A stretch of DNA of 64,000 bases from assembly GCA_015680685.1 (NCBI GenBank), contig MNCI01030296.1, positions 434,439-498,438 of the forward strand, in the 5' to 3' direction. This DNA comes from Gnetum montanum. Its lineage: Eukaryota; Streptophyta; Gnetopsida; Gnetales; Gnetaceae. Numbering within the stretch: the stretch's first letter is position 1; the number at the start of each line of letters is the position of its first letter. This document shows, piece after piece, positions 1 through 11,271 of this stretch. The notes under the pieces were generated by a model. That model was given only the letters and a program-made list of their open reading frames with translations, did no database searches and was not told the origin of the DNA. Made by a program: the position numbers and the translations under genes.

Positions 1-2577
1 AGTGATGGACTAGTCATCCAACTCTAAGTGAATATTGCTCTTCTTTAGTGAAGGCAAGTTCTAGGCTTTATACATCTCTTGTGATATTAAGTTGACTCCA
101 AAACCTGAGTCCAGAAGAGCTTTACATGGTTCATTCTTAGTGACTTGGAGATAAATTAAGGGACTTCCAAGATCAAAGAATTTCCTAGGAAGGTGACCCT
201 CCTTAATCTAGTCAATGATGGCATGTGTTAACATAACCGTGTGCATTTAGCTCTATTTTTGGTTTAAAGGGAGCTCTAAAGCCTTATTTGATGGAGGAGC
301 ATTCAGAGGCTTAACCACTTGTGGTTGTGAGAGCTTGGCTGGACTGTTGGTTTTGAAGAAATATCTTCTCTTTGTACGGTTGTTAGAACTAGCAATGGGT
401 TGAAGGTTTACAACTCTCATAGCATTGCATTGCTGCGGTTGAGTGGGGAGTTTCCCTTGCATTGTTGGAGCAGGTGGTAATGGAGCTATCAGTGTGAGAG
501 TTGTGGATGGGTTTGGAGGATGGTATGTCTGTGGGTTTTCTCTCCTAGAAGAAGGAGCCCTATAATACTCCCAAGCTTGGTAGTGACGTTGTGGTGTCAT
601 GTGACCTACAGAGTCACGTGGAGAGATTGGCTACTACACGTAATAGCCATATGGATCCGGTTGTCGGTAAGGGTATTATTGCCTTGGTGGTGGCATCTCC
701 CATGACTGTGGGTATTGCCACTGCTAGTGTTACTCAATAGGTTGTGACGGAGTTTCACTTGGATAATACGTTAANCTCTTCGGTGATAGCCATTTTACCC
801 TTACTTTTGTTACTTGCATGATCTAAATCCCTATTTTTCTTTTTTTCATAGTCACTACCTCGCTCCTTAAACTCCTCTACGATTTTGAGAACAGTTTTAA
901 ATCTACTATCTAAGGAGTCCCACATTTGGTCTACCTTTGCCAACACTTTTGTTGCTAATTTTTGGAGTGGCAAGGTTTTCCTATTCACCATCTCTTCAAG
1001 TGGGGACTCTTCCTCCTCCTCACAAAATCTCACTCCCCTTTTTCGAAGGGAAGGATCGTGGTTGTACTCTTCTGCACTTTCTTACTTAGCTCTCCTTCTT
1101 CCTTGGCTACTTGCTCTAGCAATATATGAACCTAATGGAACCTAAGCTCTGATAATCTCCCTTGGGCATACGTTCCAAGGGTTCTCCTGGTTTCATGCCT
1201 AAGTCCATCTACAAGATGGCGTAGTTGATCTTGCTGCGAGTAACCATGGTTGGGGAAATGATGTAACAATGCATAGTATTGGCCCATGGCAGCATCCAAG
1301 GGTTCATGAGTTCCCTGCTTCCATCCTTGTATTTTCTTCTATAGGTTGGACACCCAGGAGTACGTTTGATACTTATCATTAAATAGTTCTAGCATCATAC
1401 TCCACCTTCGAATGGATTCTGGTTCTAAGAACCGATACCAACTTTCCGCTTCTTTTACTAGTGTCCTTGGGAACAACTTTAGCATTTTCCATTCATTCTC
1501 AATGTTCTGCAAGGCACATGCATCATGAAATGCTTGTAAGTGGTTCTGAGGATTAGCGTTGTATCCCCCCTAAAATTGTGGGATGTTATTCATGTCTAAT
1601 CTCTTGATCTTGCTATCTTTTTGGTGCCTTGTAGGAATTCTTACAGCCTCCATGATGTCTAACATACTTCGGGTTGCAAGTAGGGGTTCTTTGTGATCAT
1701 TTATTTCATAGCATCTATGATGTCTACGTGGTTCCCTACTCTCCCTTCTTCCATGTCGTGATTCTCTAGAGTGTCCTCATCCTCGCTCTCGACTCTCTCG
1801 TCGAGGTTTCTCACTCTGTTTACCCTTATCCTCCCAGTTAGATTCCTTATGAATGCTTCCTGATACTGAAGGAGAGGATGAATGTGACGATGAAGGTGAA
1901 GAAGAAGGAGAGCCATCGCCATAATGATGTTTCCTAGCTACTCTTCGGTGGTGCCAGCCCCGATCGTGATGACAATTAGAATGCCTAGCCTTATCATGTG
2001 TTTGTGTTCCCTCATTGAACACTTGATGTTCATGGGGATCAGAACTAGGGTTGTGAATCATGGAGTGAAGGTTCTGATACACCACCTCCTCAACATCGTT
2101 AGGAGGGGGAACATCATTTTGTGGAGAACCTATTGAAATAGGTTTACCACCCTCAATTTTTCTTAAGATGGGTGGAGCGTTATGGGATCTTTTGCCCTTC
2201 AAAGATGTGTGGTAACTCTCCTGTCGCAAGTCCCATTGACGTTGCGCTTCTATGGGATGGTAGTCACTTGTGTCGTGATCACATGCAATGTACTCTACGT
2301 ACAATTGTGACATGCCTATTCGTGCAACAGCACGAAGGAGCATGTTGGGGACTGCTCGGTCTAGAGGCAATACTATGTTAGCCTCCAAGTCTCTCCAATG
2401 CAGTTGTTCATCTTGATGGAAAATGAAGGTAAAGTTAGGTATATACTCATCGTGATGAATATATACCACACAGAATTATTGAGGAACTAGTGGATCTTGG
2501 TTACGTGTGTTGTGTCATCGACTGTCTCTAGTATTTTTCCTAGGTAGTGAAGTGCTTTTGTGTGAAGAAGAAGACAT
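1..2577 (-). pseudogene. Athila-like Ty3/gypsy gag-protease remnant (element 1)
   Basis: This is the 5' coding part of a minus-strand gypsy polyprotein, reading from an ATG at 2577 leftwards and cut by the window edge. The N-terminus starts MSSSS, as in the other Athila-like gags here. A Ser/Arg/His-rich stretch follows (about 1780-1990), then a capsid-type region (about 1100-1650), a proline-rich tail (253-600) and the aspartic protease. The protease motif LLDSGFGVNLIS is at about 80-117, with catalytic DSG at 103-111, so that site is intact. Several stops and frame shifts break the frame. A single N at 775 sits where the Gag knuckle would be expected. The primer site and LTR just to the right (2706-2930) give the same orientation. 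Family assignment rests on homology by eye to the element at 42318-56447. Confidence 0.8.
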
Positions 2578-2705
2578 TTTTATCTTGTTCGGTGTGCTAA
2601 TTAATGTTGTCTTATTTATTTTTTTTTTATCAACCCTAAGGGTTCGTTCTAGCGTCCCAACGATGTGAATGATCTCCTATGTTCTACGTAGCACACAAAC
2701 AACTA

Positions 2706-2726
2706 AGTCCCCGGAAATGGTGCCAA
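2706..2726 (-). other. tRNA-Asp primer-binding site, element 1
   Basis: Read on the minus strand, the bases next to the LTR end are TGGCACCATTTCCGGGGAC. This closely matches the complement of the 3' end of plant tRNA-Asp, the known primer of Athila-type elements. It fixes the orientation (minus) and the inner edge of the LTR at 2727. Confidence 0.8.
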
Positions 2727-2930
2727 TGATGAGTGGCGAGGTACTCTACACTCAACCATATGAATACAAGCATCTCACGCACGATCTGGTCAAACTTCAA
2801 GGACTAAGTGCTTACGCACCCCAATGGAACAGTTAAGGTTAATCAATGGCTCACTATCCAAATAATTGATCACCAAGACTTGAGAGCATAGAATAACACC
2901 TCAACCAACGAGCCACATGAGTATTTTATT
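2727..2930 (-). repeat. Truncated 5' LTR of element 1 (U5 end)
   Basis: The segment begins TGATGAGTGGCGAGG, the family LTR tip, and continues with the 'ctcaaccatatgaa' block found in every Athila-like LTR of this window. Similarity to the solo LTR at 63058-63892 runs for about 150-200 bp and then stops. The rest of the LTR has been lost at a junction with A-rich spacer sequence. Confidence 0.75.
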
Positions 2931-3060
2931 CATGGATCATATTACTCATAAAAAGATAAAAAGACAAAAAGATAAAACAATAAATTAAAAGGGTAAAAAA
3001 CTAGAAAACAAAAAGTTGAAAAATTAAAGAAACAGAAAAACATTTATTAATTCTGTGTTG
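2931..3060 (-). other. A-rich 3' spacer of element 2
   Basis: An A-rich stretch (T-rich on the minus strand) resembles the spacer between integrase and the 3' end in the full element (about 48980-49140) and in the plus-strand element (about 12240-12400). Here it follows directly on a Gag C-terminus, so pol is missing from element 2. No coding content was seen. Confidence 0.5.
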
Positions 3061-3149
3061 TTAAAATGAAGGATACCCCCCATAACTAAATGGTTGAGCA
3101 TGGCTAGAATTAATAAATGGAAGGTGGGGATCCTTGCATGTTGGAAATA

Positions 3150-4047
3150 TTAGGACCTAGTCATACTTACCCCATTGGGGTTCACACACTTGATTAGAGT
3201 TGACATAGTGGGACAAGTTAGAAGATGTGGTTAATTTATAAGGAGTTGACCCACTATGGTACTTGTGACCGTAAGATGGTATACAAGGATCAACATGTCT
3301 CCCCATGTGGCAATATTCATTGGGCACCATGGTTGTTGGAGTATTACATGGTGGCCTTGATAAGGTAACATGAGGCATTGGGTTCGAAGAGGAAGATGCA
3401 CCATAGTGTTGGATTTGTGCTGAGTTGGCGGATGCAGTGGTTTCTAAATTGTGGTGTCCCTTTCAACAGTCATGTCTAAAGAAGGAACGCCTTCGACGTT
3501 GTCAAGGACCTCCATTGCTGTTGACAGTAGCAACACAAGTAATGTTTGTAGGTTGGTTCTATGGTGCAAAATCTTCTGGCATAGTTGGTGGTGATGTAGA
3601 AGGGGGTGAAGTATGAGAATGTTGAGGTTGAGAAGAAGTTTAAGGCACATGAGGTGGTGATCTTGGTGGAGAGGACATGGGTGGATAGCACTAGGGAGAA
3701 TGATAACGATGAGGTGAGGTAGAGGATGTTGATCCCATTGGAGAAATAGGGTGTTGAACATAATAAGCATTTGGCGCTGGGACATACGAAGGGTATGGTC
3801 TAGTTGGCAGTGGCCTCCCCCACGACTGAGGTTTTTGCCACTATGGTTGGACACAATATCTTTGTACGAACTCTGGATGTAACATTCCTTCCAAATGCTC
3901 ATGTAAATGTAACAAGATTAGACATTAACCTTTGGGGTGATCATACAAGCAAATATTACATTGATACATATGATTGGAAATTGAGTTCTTATTCTTATTC
4001 TCTTCTAACCTTTGTTTCGATTGTCTTGTGGTGTCCTGTCCTGTTTC
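3150..4047 (-). pseudogene. Gag C-terminus of element 2 with variant zinc knuckle
   Basis: This continues the gag frame of 4048-5040 after one or more frame breaks. Near 3922-3960 the minus strand encodes CNICLYDHPKG, a stop codon, then C: a C-x2-C-x3-H-x4-C pattern matching the conserved Gag motif of the other elements. The remainder (3157-3900) is rich in Pro, Ser, His and Tyr and resembles the low-complexity Gag tail before the protease in elements 1 and 3. Stops interrupt all frames. Protease and pol are absent. Confidence 0.65.
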
Positions 4048-5040
4048 TCAATTTCGCATAGCTCTTCCTCTAATAATGTTGGCATATTCTCCACATCTTT
4101 CATGTACCCAATCCATCATCTTATTGATCTTTGCCTCAATTTCATCTAGTGATTGTATGATTGGCAAAGATGATTCCACCTCCTTGAAGTAAGTGGATTT
4201 CTCCTCTTCATGGTCATGGACCTTTGTTAAGTTAAGATTTTGGTCCTGTTGAGAACTTTCAACATTCTCCCATTTGGCTATTTCTCCTTCTTCTTTTGCT
4301 ACCCTCTTAATAAGCTCTTGGAGTTTATGGGTTCGTAGCTCATATAGTTGACCTTGGATGTACATCCCTAGGGTCTCCCTTGTTTCATTACAGAACCCAT
4401 CAATGATATGGTACATTATCCTTTCCTCAGAGAACCCATGGCCTAGGCAGTTATTTAACAGTGCATAATATCTTTCTAAGGCTATTTCCAAGGGTTCATG
4501 TTGTGCTTGTCTCCTCAAGGCTAACACTCTCGCATAGGTTTGATATCTTTCATTGAAGAGTTCTACCAATGTCGGCCAACGTCGAATTAATTTTGGTTTT
4601 AACAACCTATACCATACTTTTGCTTGGCCAACGAGTGTCAAAGGAAAGAGCTTAAGCTTTTGCCATCCATTATCAATATTGTTCCATGTACAGGAATCGT
4701 AGAAGGCTTGTAAATGTTGTTGCGAATCTGAATCATAGCCTCCTGAAAACTTGGAAAAGTTTTTTAAATCAAGCATGGGTAGACAACTTTCCTTATGATG
4801 CCTGCAGGCTATTCGAACAACCTCATGTATTTTCGTTAAGCTTATAGTGGCCAGTAGGGGTTCATCGTCATTGGGTAAGTTATGCTTTTGTGCGTTGGGA
4901 TGATGTTGTCTTTGTTTATGTTTATAAGAAACCCCCACCTCGGGTTGCATACTCCAATCTTCATTGTCATAATATTCGTTGGTTCTCCAATGAATTGCCT
5001 CACTAGATGTGCCATTATTATAGTCTTGTAGAAGAGGCAT
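4048..5040 (-). CDS. Intact Gag (capsid) ORF, Athila-like gypsy element 2
   Basis: This is an uninterrupted 330-residue frame and the best-kept retroelement ORF in the window. The region at about residues 90-260 has the layout of a plant retrotransposon Gag capsid: FSGGYDSDSQQHLQAFYDSC, WQKLKLFPLTLVGQAKVWY, then helices with RYYALLNNC and HIIDGFCNETRETL. The C-terminal part is Glu/Lys-rich and helical. Capsid packaging of element RNA is the expected role. It lies 145 bp inside the tRNA-Asp primer site and 5' LTR (5163-6103). Unlike elements 1, 3 and 6 it lacks the MSSS start and most of the Ser/Arg-rich segment, so the true start may lie in decayed sequence upstream. It is a transposon gene, and whether it is expressed cannot be told. 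Confidence 0.8.
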   Translation of the reverse strand: MPLLQDYNNGTSSEAIHWRTNEYYDNEDWSMQPEVGVSYKHKQRQHHPNAQKHNLPNDDEPLLATISLTKIHEVVRIACRHHKESCLPMLDLKNFSKFSGGYDSDSQQHLQAFYDSCTWNNIDNGWQKLKLFPLTLVGQAKVWYRLLKPKLIRRWPTLVELFNERYQTYARVLALRRQAQHEPLEIALERYYALLNNCLGHGFSEERIMYHIIDGFCNETRETLGMYIQGQLYELRTHKLQELIKRVAKEEGEIAKWENVESSQQDQNLNLTKVHDHEEEKSTYFKEVESSLPIIQSLDEIEAKINKMMDWVHERCGEYANIIRGRAMRN

Positions 5041-5162
5041 GATTGTAAGGTTGTGTGTGAATTTATATGTGACTTTTATAATTACTTATTCTTCCTAAGA
5101 GATATATCGTTAATACTTGTTACAATGATCTTGTATGATATAACTAATCTAGATAACTAGCA

Positions 5163-5184
5163 CCATCCCTGGCAACGGCACTAA
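5163..5184 (-). other. tRNA-Asp primer-binding site, element 2
   Basis: The plus strand reads ATCCCTGGCAACGGCACTA directly before the LTR tip, nearly identical to the 3' end of plant tRNA-Asp. On the minus strand this is the primer site just inside the 5' LTR. Confidence 0.85.
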
Positions 5185-6103
5185 TGATGAGCAGCTAGGT
5201 ACCCCTATGCCCAACCATACGAATACGAGCATTCATGCACAATCTGGTCAAACTCCATGGACAGGCTAGTTGTGGTATCTAGATAGTTACACGTTGATCA
5301 TAGTTCGCTATCTTCCCACCTGGACTAGTATTTGCTTTATCACGTATGGTTTAGTCCAAAGTGAGGTGTATGATGTGATCCTAAACTAATGCTACTCCTA
5401 GGGACAATGTAAAATAATCTTGATTAAACTAATAAGCAATAAGAAATGAAGTCTAAGCTAACCTAAGTGCGATGAGCATCTGTTTCTTAATCATCCGTAC
5501 ACATCTTGGACCTCGTGAACGACTACTACTGGGATTACCAAGAGTAGATCCTAGGTACACTACTGGGTTGCCAAGTAGTCACACTTAAATGCTCGTGATT
5601 AAGTCGTACTCATTCCGCATTTAACAACAGGAATAGTAAATGACAATAAAGAAGTATTAACTAAGAAAACAATAAATAACAATAACAATTAACAATAATA
5701 ATTAAAAAATTTAAACTAAGTGAATGCTGCAATGATGAAGTAATCTTGATCTTTATTTTCGATCATGTGCATGTCCAAGTACGTCACACTCGAATAAAGA
5801 TGCCACACAATTACAAGCATCACACTGTGGGCATGCACTGGGAAAATAATCTAACTCCTACGAAAACAAACTGCAAGAGTCTAGCTACAATTGACAAAAA
5901 GATGCCTCAATGAGGTGGAAGGCCCTCTTATTTATAGGCCAGGATAGGCGACTACGTAAACGGGGCCACATCGACGTAGGAAGGCTATGTCGATGGGGCC
6001 GCGTCGACGTGACCACGTATACGGGGCCGCGTCGATGTGACCACGTATACGGGGCCCCGTATACACGGCCTAGTTGACGCATCAACTATATAGCACTTCA
6101 TCA
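5185..6103 (-). repeat. 5' LTR of element 2 (Athila-like)
   Basis: A 919-bp LTR bounded by TGATGAG at 5185 and TTCATCA ending at 6103. A minus-strand TATA box lies at about 5927-5936 (plus strand 'tatttatagg'). The U3 segment at about 5945-6085 is a GC-rich array of short palindromic units (gtcgacgtgaccacgtatac, cgtatacggggcc). The element was inserted into a copia gag gene that continues at 6104. Confidence 0.85.
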
Positions 6104-6905
6104 GTTATTAAAGCTTCCCCTTTCCTTACAAGGAGACTTTGAATTCTTCTATTAAGAAGAGTTATTTTGTCTCCACTATACATTTCTTATTCAACCTGAT
6201 CCTTTTCTTTTATGCTGATTTTAGAGTAATAGGCTTTTCCTTTATCACTCCTTTACTTATGAGATTCATCTCATAAGTAATCAGAGCACTTTGAGGCTCT
6301 TCAAATTTAAGGATTGAAAGTTTTTTTATTTCTTCCATATTAGTCACCTTGGGTTTGAACTCTAGCTATAATGTTCTAATCATTTTTATAATTACATTGC
6401 TTTCAAGGAATTCCTTGCCCATTTTCCTAATAACTAACACAAGTTCATTTATTTTAGAAAATTAATCCTTAATTGTTTCTCCTTCCTTCATTCTAAGCTT
6501 ATCATATTGGCTTTGCAACACTAAGAGTTTTGATTATTTAACTAGAAACTTAAGTAGCTTCTAAGGTTTTTTATATTTCCTTAGCAATCTTATACCTAGC
6601 TATTCTATTAAATTCTAATTTATTCAATGCACAATATAAACAATTTTTGGCTTTAGAGTCATACATGAACTTATCTTTTTCTTTAGCAGTCCATTTGTTC
6701 TATGGCTTAAGAGCTTTTGAGGTGTTGTTAATAGGCAATGTGTAGCCTTTAAGGATTGACTCCCATACTTCAAATTCCATATACTCAAAGAAGCCTTGCA
6801 TCCTTGCTTTCCAACATGCAAAGTCAAACCCATCAAACATTTGTGTCTTAGTGTAGAATGTCCCCTCTACTCTTGCAATTTCAAATACAAACTTGAAAGT
6901 ACCGA
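6104..6905 (-). pseudogene. Ty1/copia Gag fragment
   Basis: Minus-strand reading from 6905 leftwards gives the start of a copia Gag of the UBN2/DUF4219 type. It contains a phrase like FDGFDFACWKARMQGFFEYM followed by VWESILKGY (6700-6860), and further left KLRMKEGETIKD and ELVLVIRKMGKEFLESNV (about 6370-6510). Several stops break the frame. It ends abruptly at the LTR of element 2, which was inserted into it; nothing downstream is retained here. Confidence 0.75.
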
Positions 6906-6906
6906 G

Positions 6907-6918
6907 CTCTGATACCAC
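6907..6918 (-). other. Initiator tRNA-Met primer-binding site (copia)
   Basis: The minus strand reads TGGTATCAGAGC, the classic copia primer site complementary to initiator tRNA-Met. It sits between the copia LTR (starting 6921) and the Gag fragment. Confidence 0.9.
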
Positions 6919-6920
6919 TT

Positions 6921-7920
6921 GTGGATCAAGAACTTAAAAGGGGGATTGAATAAGTTTTCCAAGTAAAATTACTCACACCATAAAAATGCACCAATTTTAC
7001 ATGGTTTCCCAACTTGGATACATACACATTCAAAGGGTAGAATCCATGCACTCTGGACATTGTTTCTTCAAAATATGGTTTAAAGGGCATCGCACCCTAT
7101 ACAAGCTTTGAGCTCCACTCTAGAGTGTTTCATCACTATGAAACTACTCAATCCTAAAAGGTCTTGACAAGCTTAAAATGTAGTTTAGAGGAATCCACAA
7201 CCTTTAGAAAATTGAGCTCCACATTAGAGTGTTTTGATGTATCAAAACAACTCAATCCCACAAAATCCCAACAAGCTCAACAAGTATGTCTTCTCACTAG
7301 AAGCACACCAACCCTATAGGGCTACAAGAAAGAAGGAAATGAATAAGAAAAGAGTGTAACTAAATTTACATATCCTTGTACTTGAAGCTCAGTACAATCA
7401 TAATCAAGCAAATGATGTTACAATGAAGAGCAAGAATAAAATTTCTTAAAATAGCCAATGATATGACTTTATGTGAACAGTTCGTGCATAATTCTCAAGA
7501 TTTTGACATTGTATTATAGCCTCAAAGTTTTTGAAAATTCCTCAAAATTCATGCAATGGCTACCAAAAAAGTAGTATAGACATCTACTTTGAAGTTTGGA
7601 CATCTATCTAAGAGAGCCCTCAATGCAAGAGAGACATCTACCTAAAAATAAGGCATTTGCCTATAGATGTCTATTGTTTAACATAGATGTTTTCTGTTTT
7701 TAGAAAAAAACTCTACTCCACTTTTTCACTTTAGATTATTAGATATTCTCTTATCAATTTGACATCTTGGAAGTCCTCAAAATGCCTTAGTTTGGCCTGT
7801 AGACTTCATTTTCATCCATGCTCTAATCTTGTCCATGTAGTCTTCATTTTCACATCTTGACATAGATTTCATTTCCTTGAATTCTTAGATCTCTTTGTGA
7901 AGTTTTTGTTCATGGCCCTA
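6921..7920 (-). repeat. Probable copia 5' LTR (outer end approximate)
   Basis: The inner LTR end reads CTTGATCCACA on the minus strand next to the primer site, preceded by the CAATCCCCCTTTT motif common before copia primer sites. A cluster of 'gacatct' motifs lies at about 7575-7690. The outer boundary is a guess: a gypsy-type Gag fragment begins by 7926. No second LTR of this element was recognised. Confidence 0.55.
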
Positions 7921-7925
7921 TAAAA

Positions 7926-8483
7926 TCAATCACACATATACATTATACATTTTTCATTTTTCTTAAGGTTTTGACACACCAAAAGGTCAATAATCCCCTC
8001 CAACTGAAAATGGTTTTCAAGTACATTCAACCATCTCACAAAATCATTGGTACCAGCTATATCATTAAAAGTCTTCAACTCCATGTATAAAAGTATTGAA
8101 GCATTTTTGAATGCTCTAGCAAGCCTTACCTCATCTTCCTCATCAAGCTTTCCTGAAGAAGAAGTATTTACCACCATTGGAGTTCTCGAAATTCTCATCT
8201 AAGAAATAAGATTTCCTTCCATTGGAATCCTTGGTTGATTGATTCCTACACTTTCATAGCTGGATTATTCTTCCTCATCTTCTACTCCATATCTGCCTAA
8301 TTTTGTAACTTCTTCATCTAAACACATATGCTCATCAGCTTCACATGTCTAGATATGGCTAAGACTAGTATTCCTATCTACCTTTGCATTAATTTCATCC
8401 AATCAAGAAACCATCATCTGGAAAGTACACTTCATGTTCTCCATATCTCTATTTTGAGCTTGCACTTGTTTCTTCTTAGGTGT
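7926..8483 (-). pseudogene. Ty3/gypsy Gag N-terminal fragment (chromovirus-like)
   Basis: Minus-strand reading gives a coiled, charged segment (QNRDMENMKCTFQMMVS, about 8400-8465), an acidic stretch, and a 90-residue frame with TNDFVRWLNVLENHFQLEGI, which resembles the start of the Gag capsid domain in chromovirus-type elements. It is broken by stops and cut at 8483 by insertion of the plus-strand element. The lineage is uncertain. Confidence 0.5.
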
Positions 8484-9295
8484 TGATGAATAGTTCAATG
8501 GTTTCATTAATGGGCATGCATCAACACAATGTCTATCTTTGCCTATAAATATGCAATCTCCCACCGCATATTGGATATCTTTAAGTCATTTTTAGTAGGT
8601 AGACTCTTGCAATTTTATTCCGTGATCTTAGGAAACAGTCAGTGAGTGCCCACAGTGTGAATTTGAGTCAATTATACTATGTCTTATTCAAGTAGCATTG
8701 TACCTAGACACATTTTATAAATGGTAATAAGATTGATATTTATTCGTATTCATTACAGCATTTTGACTTAGAATAGATTTACTTTTAATGCAATTTACTT
8801 TTTGTGTACTTAGTTAATATTTACATTTCCATGCACATTTATCAATTGGTGGAATGATCGCGACCAATTTCAAGCATAAACACACTTAGTAATCCCAACA
8901 ACATTATTTCTTGGTTCACCCAATAACATAACACTTGGTAATCCTAGTAATGGGTATGTGAGTTTAGGACGTGTACGACAAGTTGGGAACAAACACTCAT
9001 TACCCTTAGGATAGTTTAGAATTTATCTTCTCATTATTAATTAGATTGAATAATTAATTTCTATGTTATTATTAAGAATATTTTAAGGCCCTAACAACAT
9101 CATAATCATATGTGTCACTGTGGACTAAACTATATGTGACAAAACTACCACTAGTCCAAGTGGGAAGACAACGACCTGTGATCAATGCTTAACAATCTAG
9201 ATGCCACACTAGTTCCATCCACAAAATTTTACCAAATTGTGTATGAACACTTGTGATTCATATGGTTGGGCATAGGGGGTACCCATTGTTCATCA
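8484..9295 (+). repeat. 5' LTR of element 3
   Basis: An 812-bp LTR from TGATGAA to TTCATCA. A TATA box (cctataaatatg) lies at about 8543. It pairs with 14326-15188 along its length but lacks about 50 bp of the GATGCAT-rich U3 segment found in the 3' copy. Confidence 0.9.
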
Positions 9296-9317
9296 TAGGC
9301 ATCATTGCCGAGGATGG
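9296..9317 (+). other. tRNA-Asp primer-binding site, element 3
   Basis: Directly after the LTR, the sequence GGCATCATTGCCGAGGATGG resembles the tRNA-Asp primer site seen in the other Athila-like elements, with a few changes. Confidence 0.7.
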
Positions 9318-9427
9318 TGCTAGTGATCTAGATTAGTTACATTAAAAACAATCACTATAAAAGTATTCACAATTTATCTTTTAGAAAATATTAATATTTT
9401 AAGTCACATACATTATCAAATAAAAAC

Positions 9428-11250
9428 ATGTCTTCTTCACATAGGACCAATAATGCATCACATGATGAGAACACTAGTAGAAGAAATCTTAGGTTCTATA
9501 TTGAAGAGAATTGGAGTGAACTACCACAAGCAGGGATCTCATATGCTCATCTCAATCCTTATTATATTCAAGGACTAAATTCAACTGATGCATACAATTC
9601 TAGAAGGGATGGAACAAGTCCTAGAACAAGGAGAGCCTCAAGGCCTATAACCTCCTCCAAACCTAGAAGAAATAAATCAAGGGGCCATAGGGAGAGATAT
9701 AGAAGCCATTGTGATTCTCCTAGTTCGTCATCTTCCTCTTCATCTTCAACATCTAGTTCTAATGAACGTGAATGTGGGTATAGACATAGAGATACACTAA
9801 GAAGTTAAGATAAAGATAGAAATAGAATAAAAAGGCAAGATGAAAGAAATCAAAGTAAACATAGATGAGATCATCACTATTATACAAATAGAAATAGTGA
9901 TTATCACCATGACATGTCTAATGAAGATGAACCATTGTTGGCTACTAGGAGCATGATACAAATTAGGGAGGCAATTTAAATACCTCATAGGCATCAAAGG
10001 GAAAGCCTCATCAAATGGATTAATATGAATAACATTCCTAAATTTAAGGAAGGCTATACTTTTGAACCCCTACATTATTTACAAGCCTTCCATGATGCAT
10101 GCGCCTTGCAAAATGTCAAAAATAAGTGGCAAAAGCTTAATCTCTTTCCTAGGACACTAATAGAAGAAATTGAAAGTTAGTAGAGATTTTTGGAACTAAG
10201 TTCAATCCACCAATGGTCCACAATGCTTAAGCTCTTCAACAAAAATACAAAACCTATGAAAAAGTATCCAATATAAGAAAACAAATCCAAGGGTAGAAGT
10301 AAGAAAACCATGAATCCTTGGATGTAGCCTTAGCTAGATACTATTCTCTACTAAATAGATGTTCAAGCCATGGTTTTTCTCAAAAATAGAAGCTTCTGCA
10401 CATCATAGATGGGCTTCATAACAAAATGAGAAAGACCCTTTGGATCTATGCCCAAGGACAATTATCATAATTGATAGCTGATCAAATACAAAGGCTAGTT
10501 GAATAGGTGGCAAGAGAAGAAGGAGAGTTGTATAAAAGGAAGAGTTTAGAGGAATATAACTGGGACTCAACTCTTCAAAAGAATAAGGTTCATATTTATG
10601 ATTAAGAAAAAGAGGCAGCTCTTGATGAGTTGATTTTACATAAAACCTTGTCAATACAAAAGTCTATCACTGAGATAGAAGCAAGGGTAGATAAGCTGTA
10701 GGAGTTGATGAATGAAAAAGTTACAACCAACTTGAGAATCATAGAGGAGAAGGTAAAGTAAAAAGGATTAAGTGATCAAAATAAGAAGAGGAAAAATAAC
10801 AAGGAAATAGGTAAGGACACTTATCAAAAAAAATTAGTTGTAGTAGAAGAGGTTACAAACTCAAATAAAATGGAGGATGATGGATGTGACATCTATCAAT
10901 ATGAACATCCAAAGGGCTATTACTCAATTATGTTACATCTACAAGAGTTTGGGGCTTTTTCTTTTAATACTAAGTTCATAGAAAAGTAAATGCCTAGGAG
11001 ATTGCCTTACCCACAAGGTAATTATAAACAATCCTATAATCAATAGTACTACTCTAGTGGGACTTCTTATCAACCTCAAGACCAGTATCAACCATAGGGT
11101 AAAACCCCACAATCATGGGGGATGCCATCAACAAACCGAAAATACCTTTATTGTCAATTGGACCCTTATGGATACTATGTTCAATAAAGTATTTCTCTAA
11201 ATGGTTCTACTTCCCCTACCTCAAATCACTACTACTACTCTGTTGAATAT
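9428..11250 (+). pseudogene. Gag of element 3, broken by stops
   Basis: The frame starts MSSSHRTNNASHDENTSRRN at 9428. It stays open for 126 codons and includes a Ser/Arg-rich block (about residues 75-120, a run of Ser followed by RERECGYRHR-type residues). Stops follow, but the homologous capsid reading continues: FKEGYTFEPLHYLQAFHDAC and WQKLNLFPR at about 10040-10160, SRYYSLLNRCSSHGFS-like at about 10330-10390, and a helical acidic tail. At 10880-10921 lies CDIYQYEHPKGYY, the degraded form of the conserved Gag knuckle motif. The Tyr/Gln-rich tail follows to about 11250. It is the Gag precursor of a non-autonomous element and clearly inactive now. Confidence 0.75.
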
Positions 11251-11271
11251 TATCAACTGGCAACATCTCCT

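Noticed and set aside
1701-1922. 73-codon frame with repeated Leu/His
   Set aside because: Alternative frame of the Ser/Arg-rich Gag segment.
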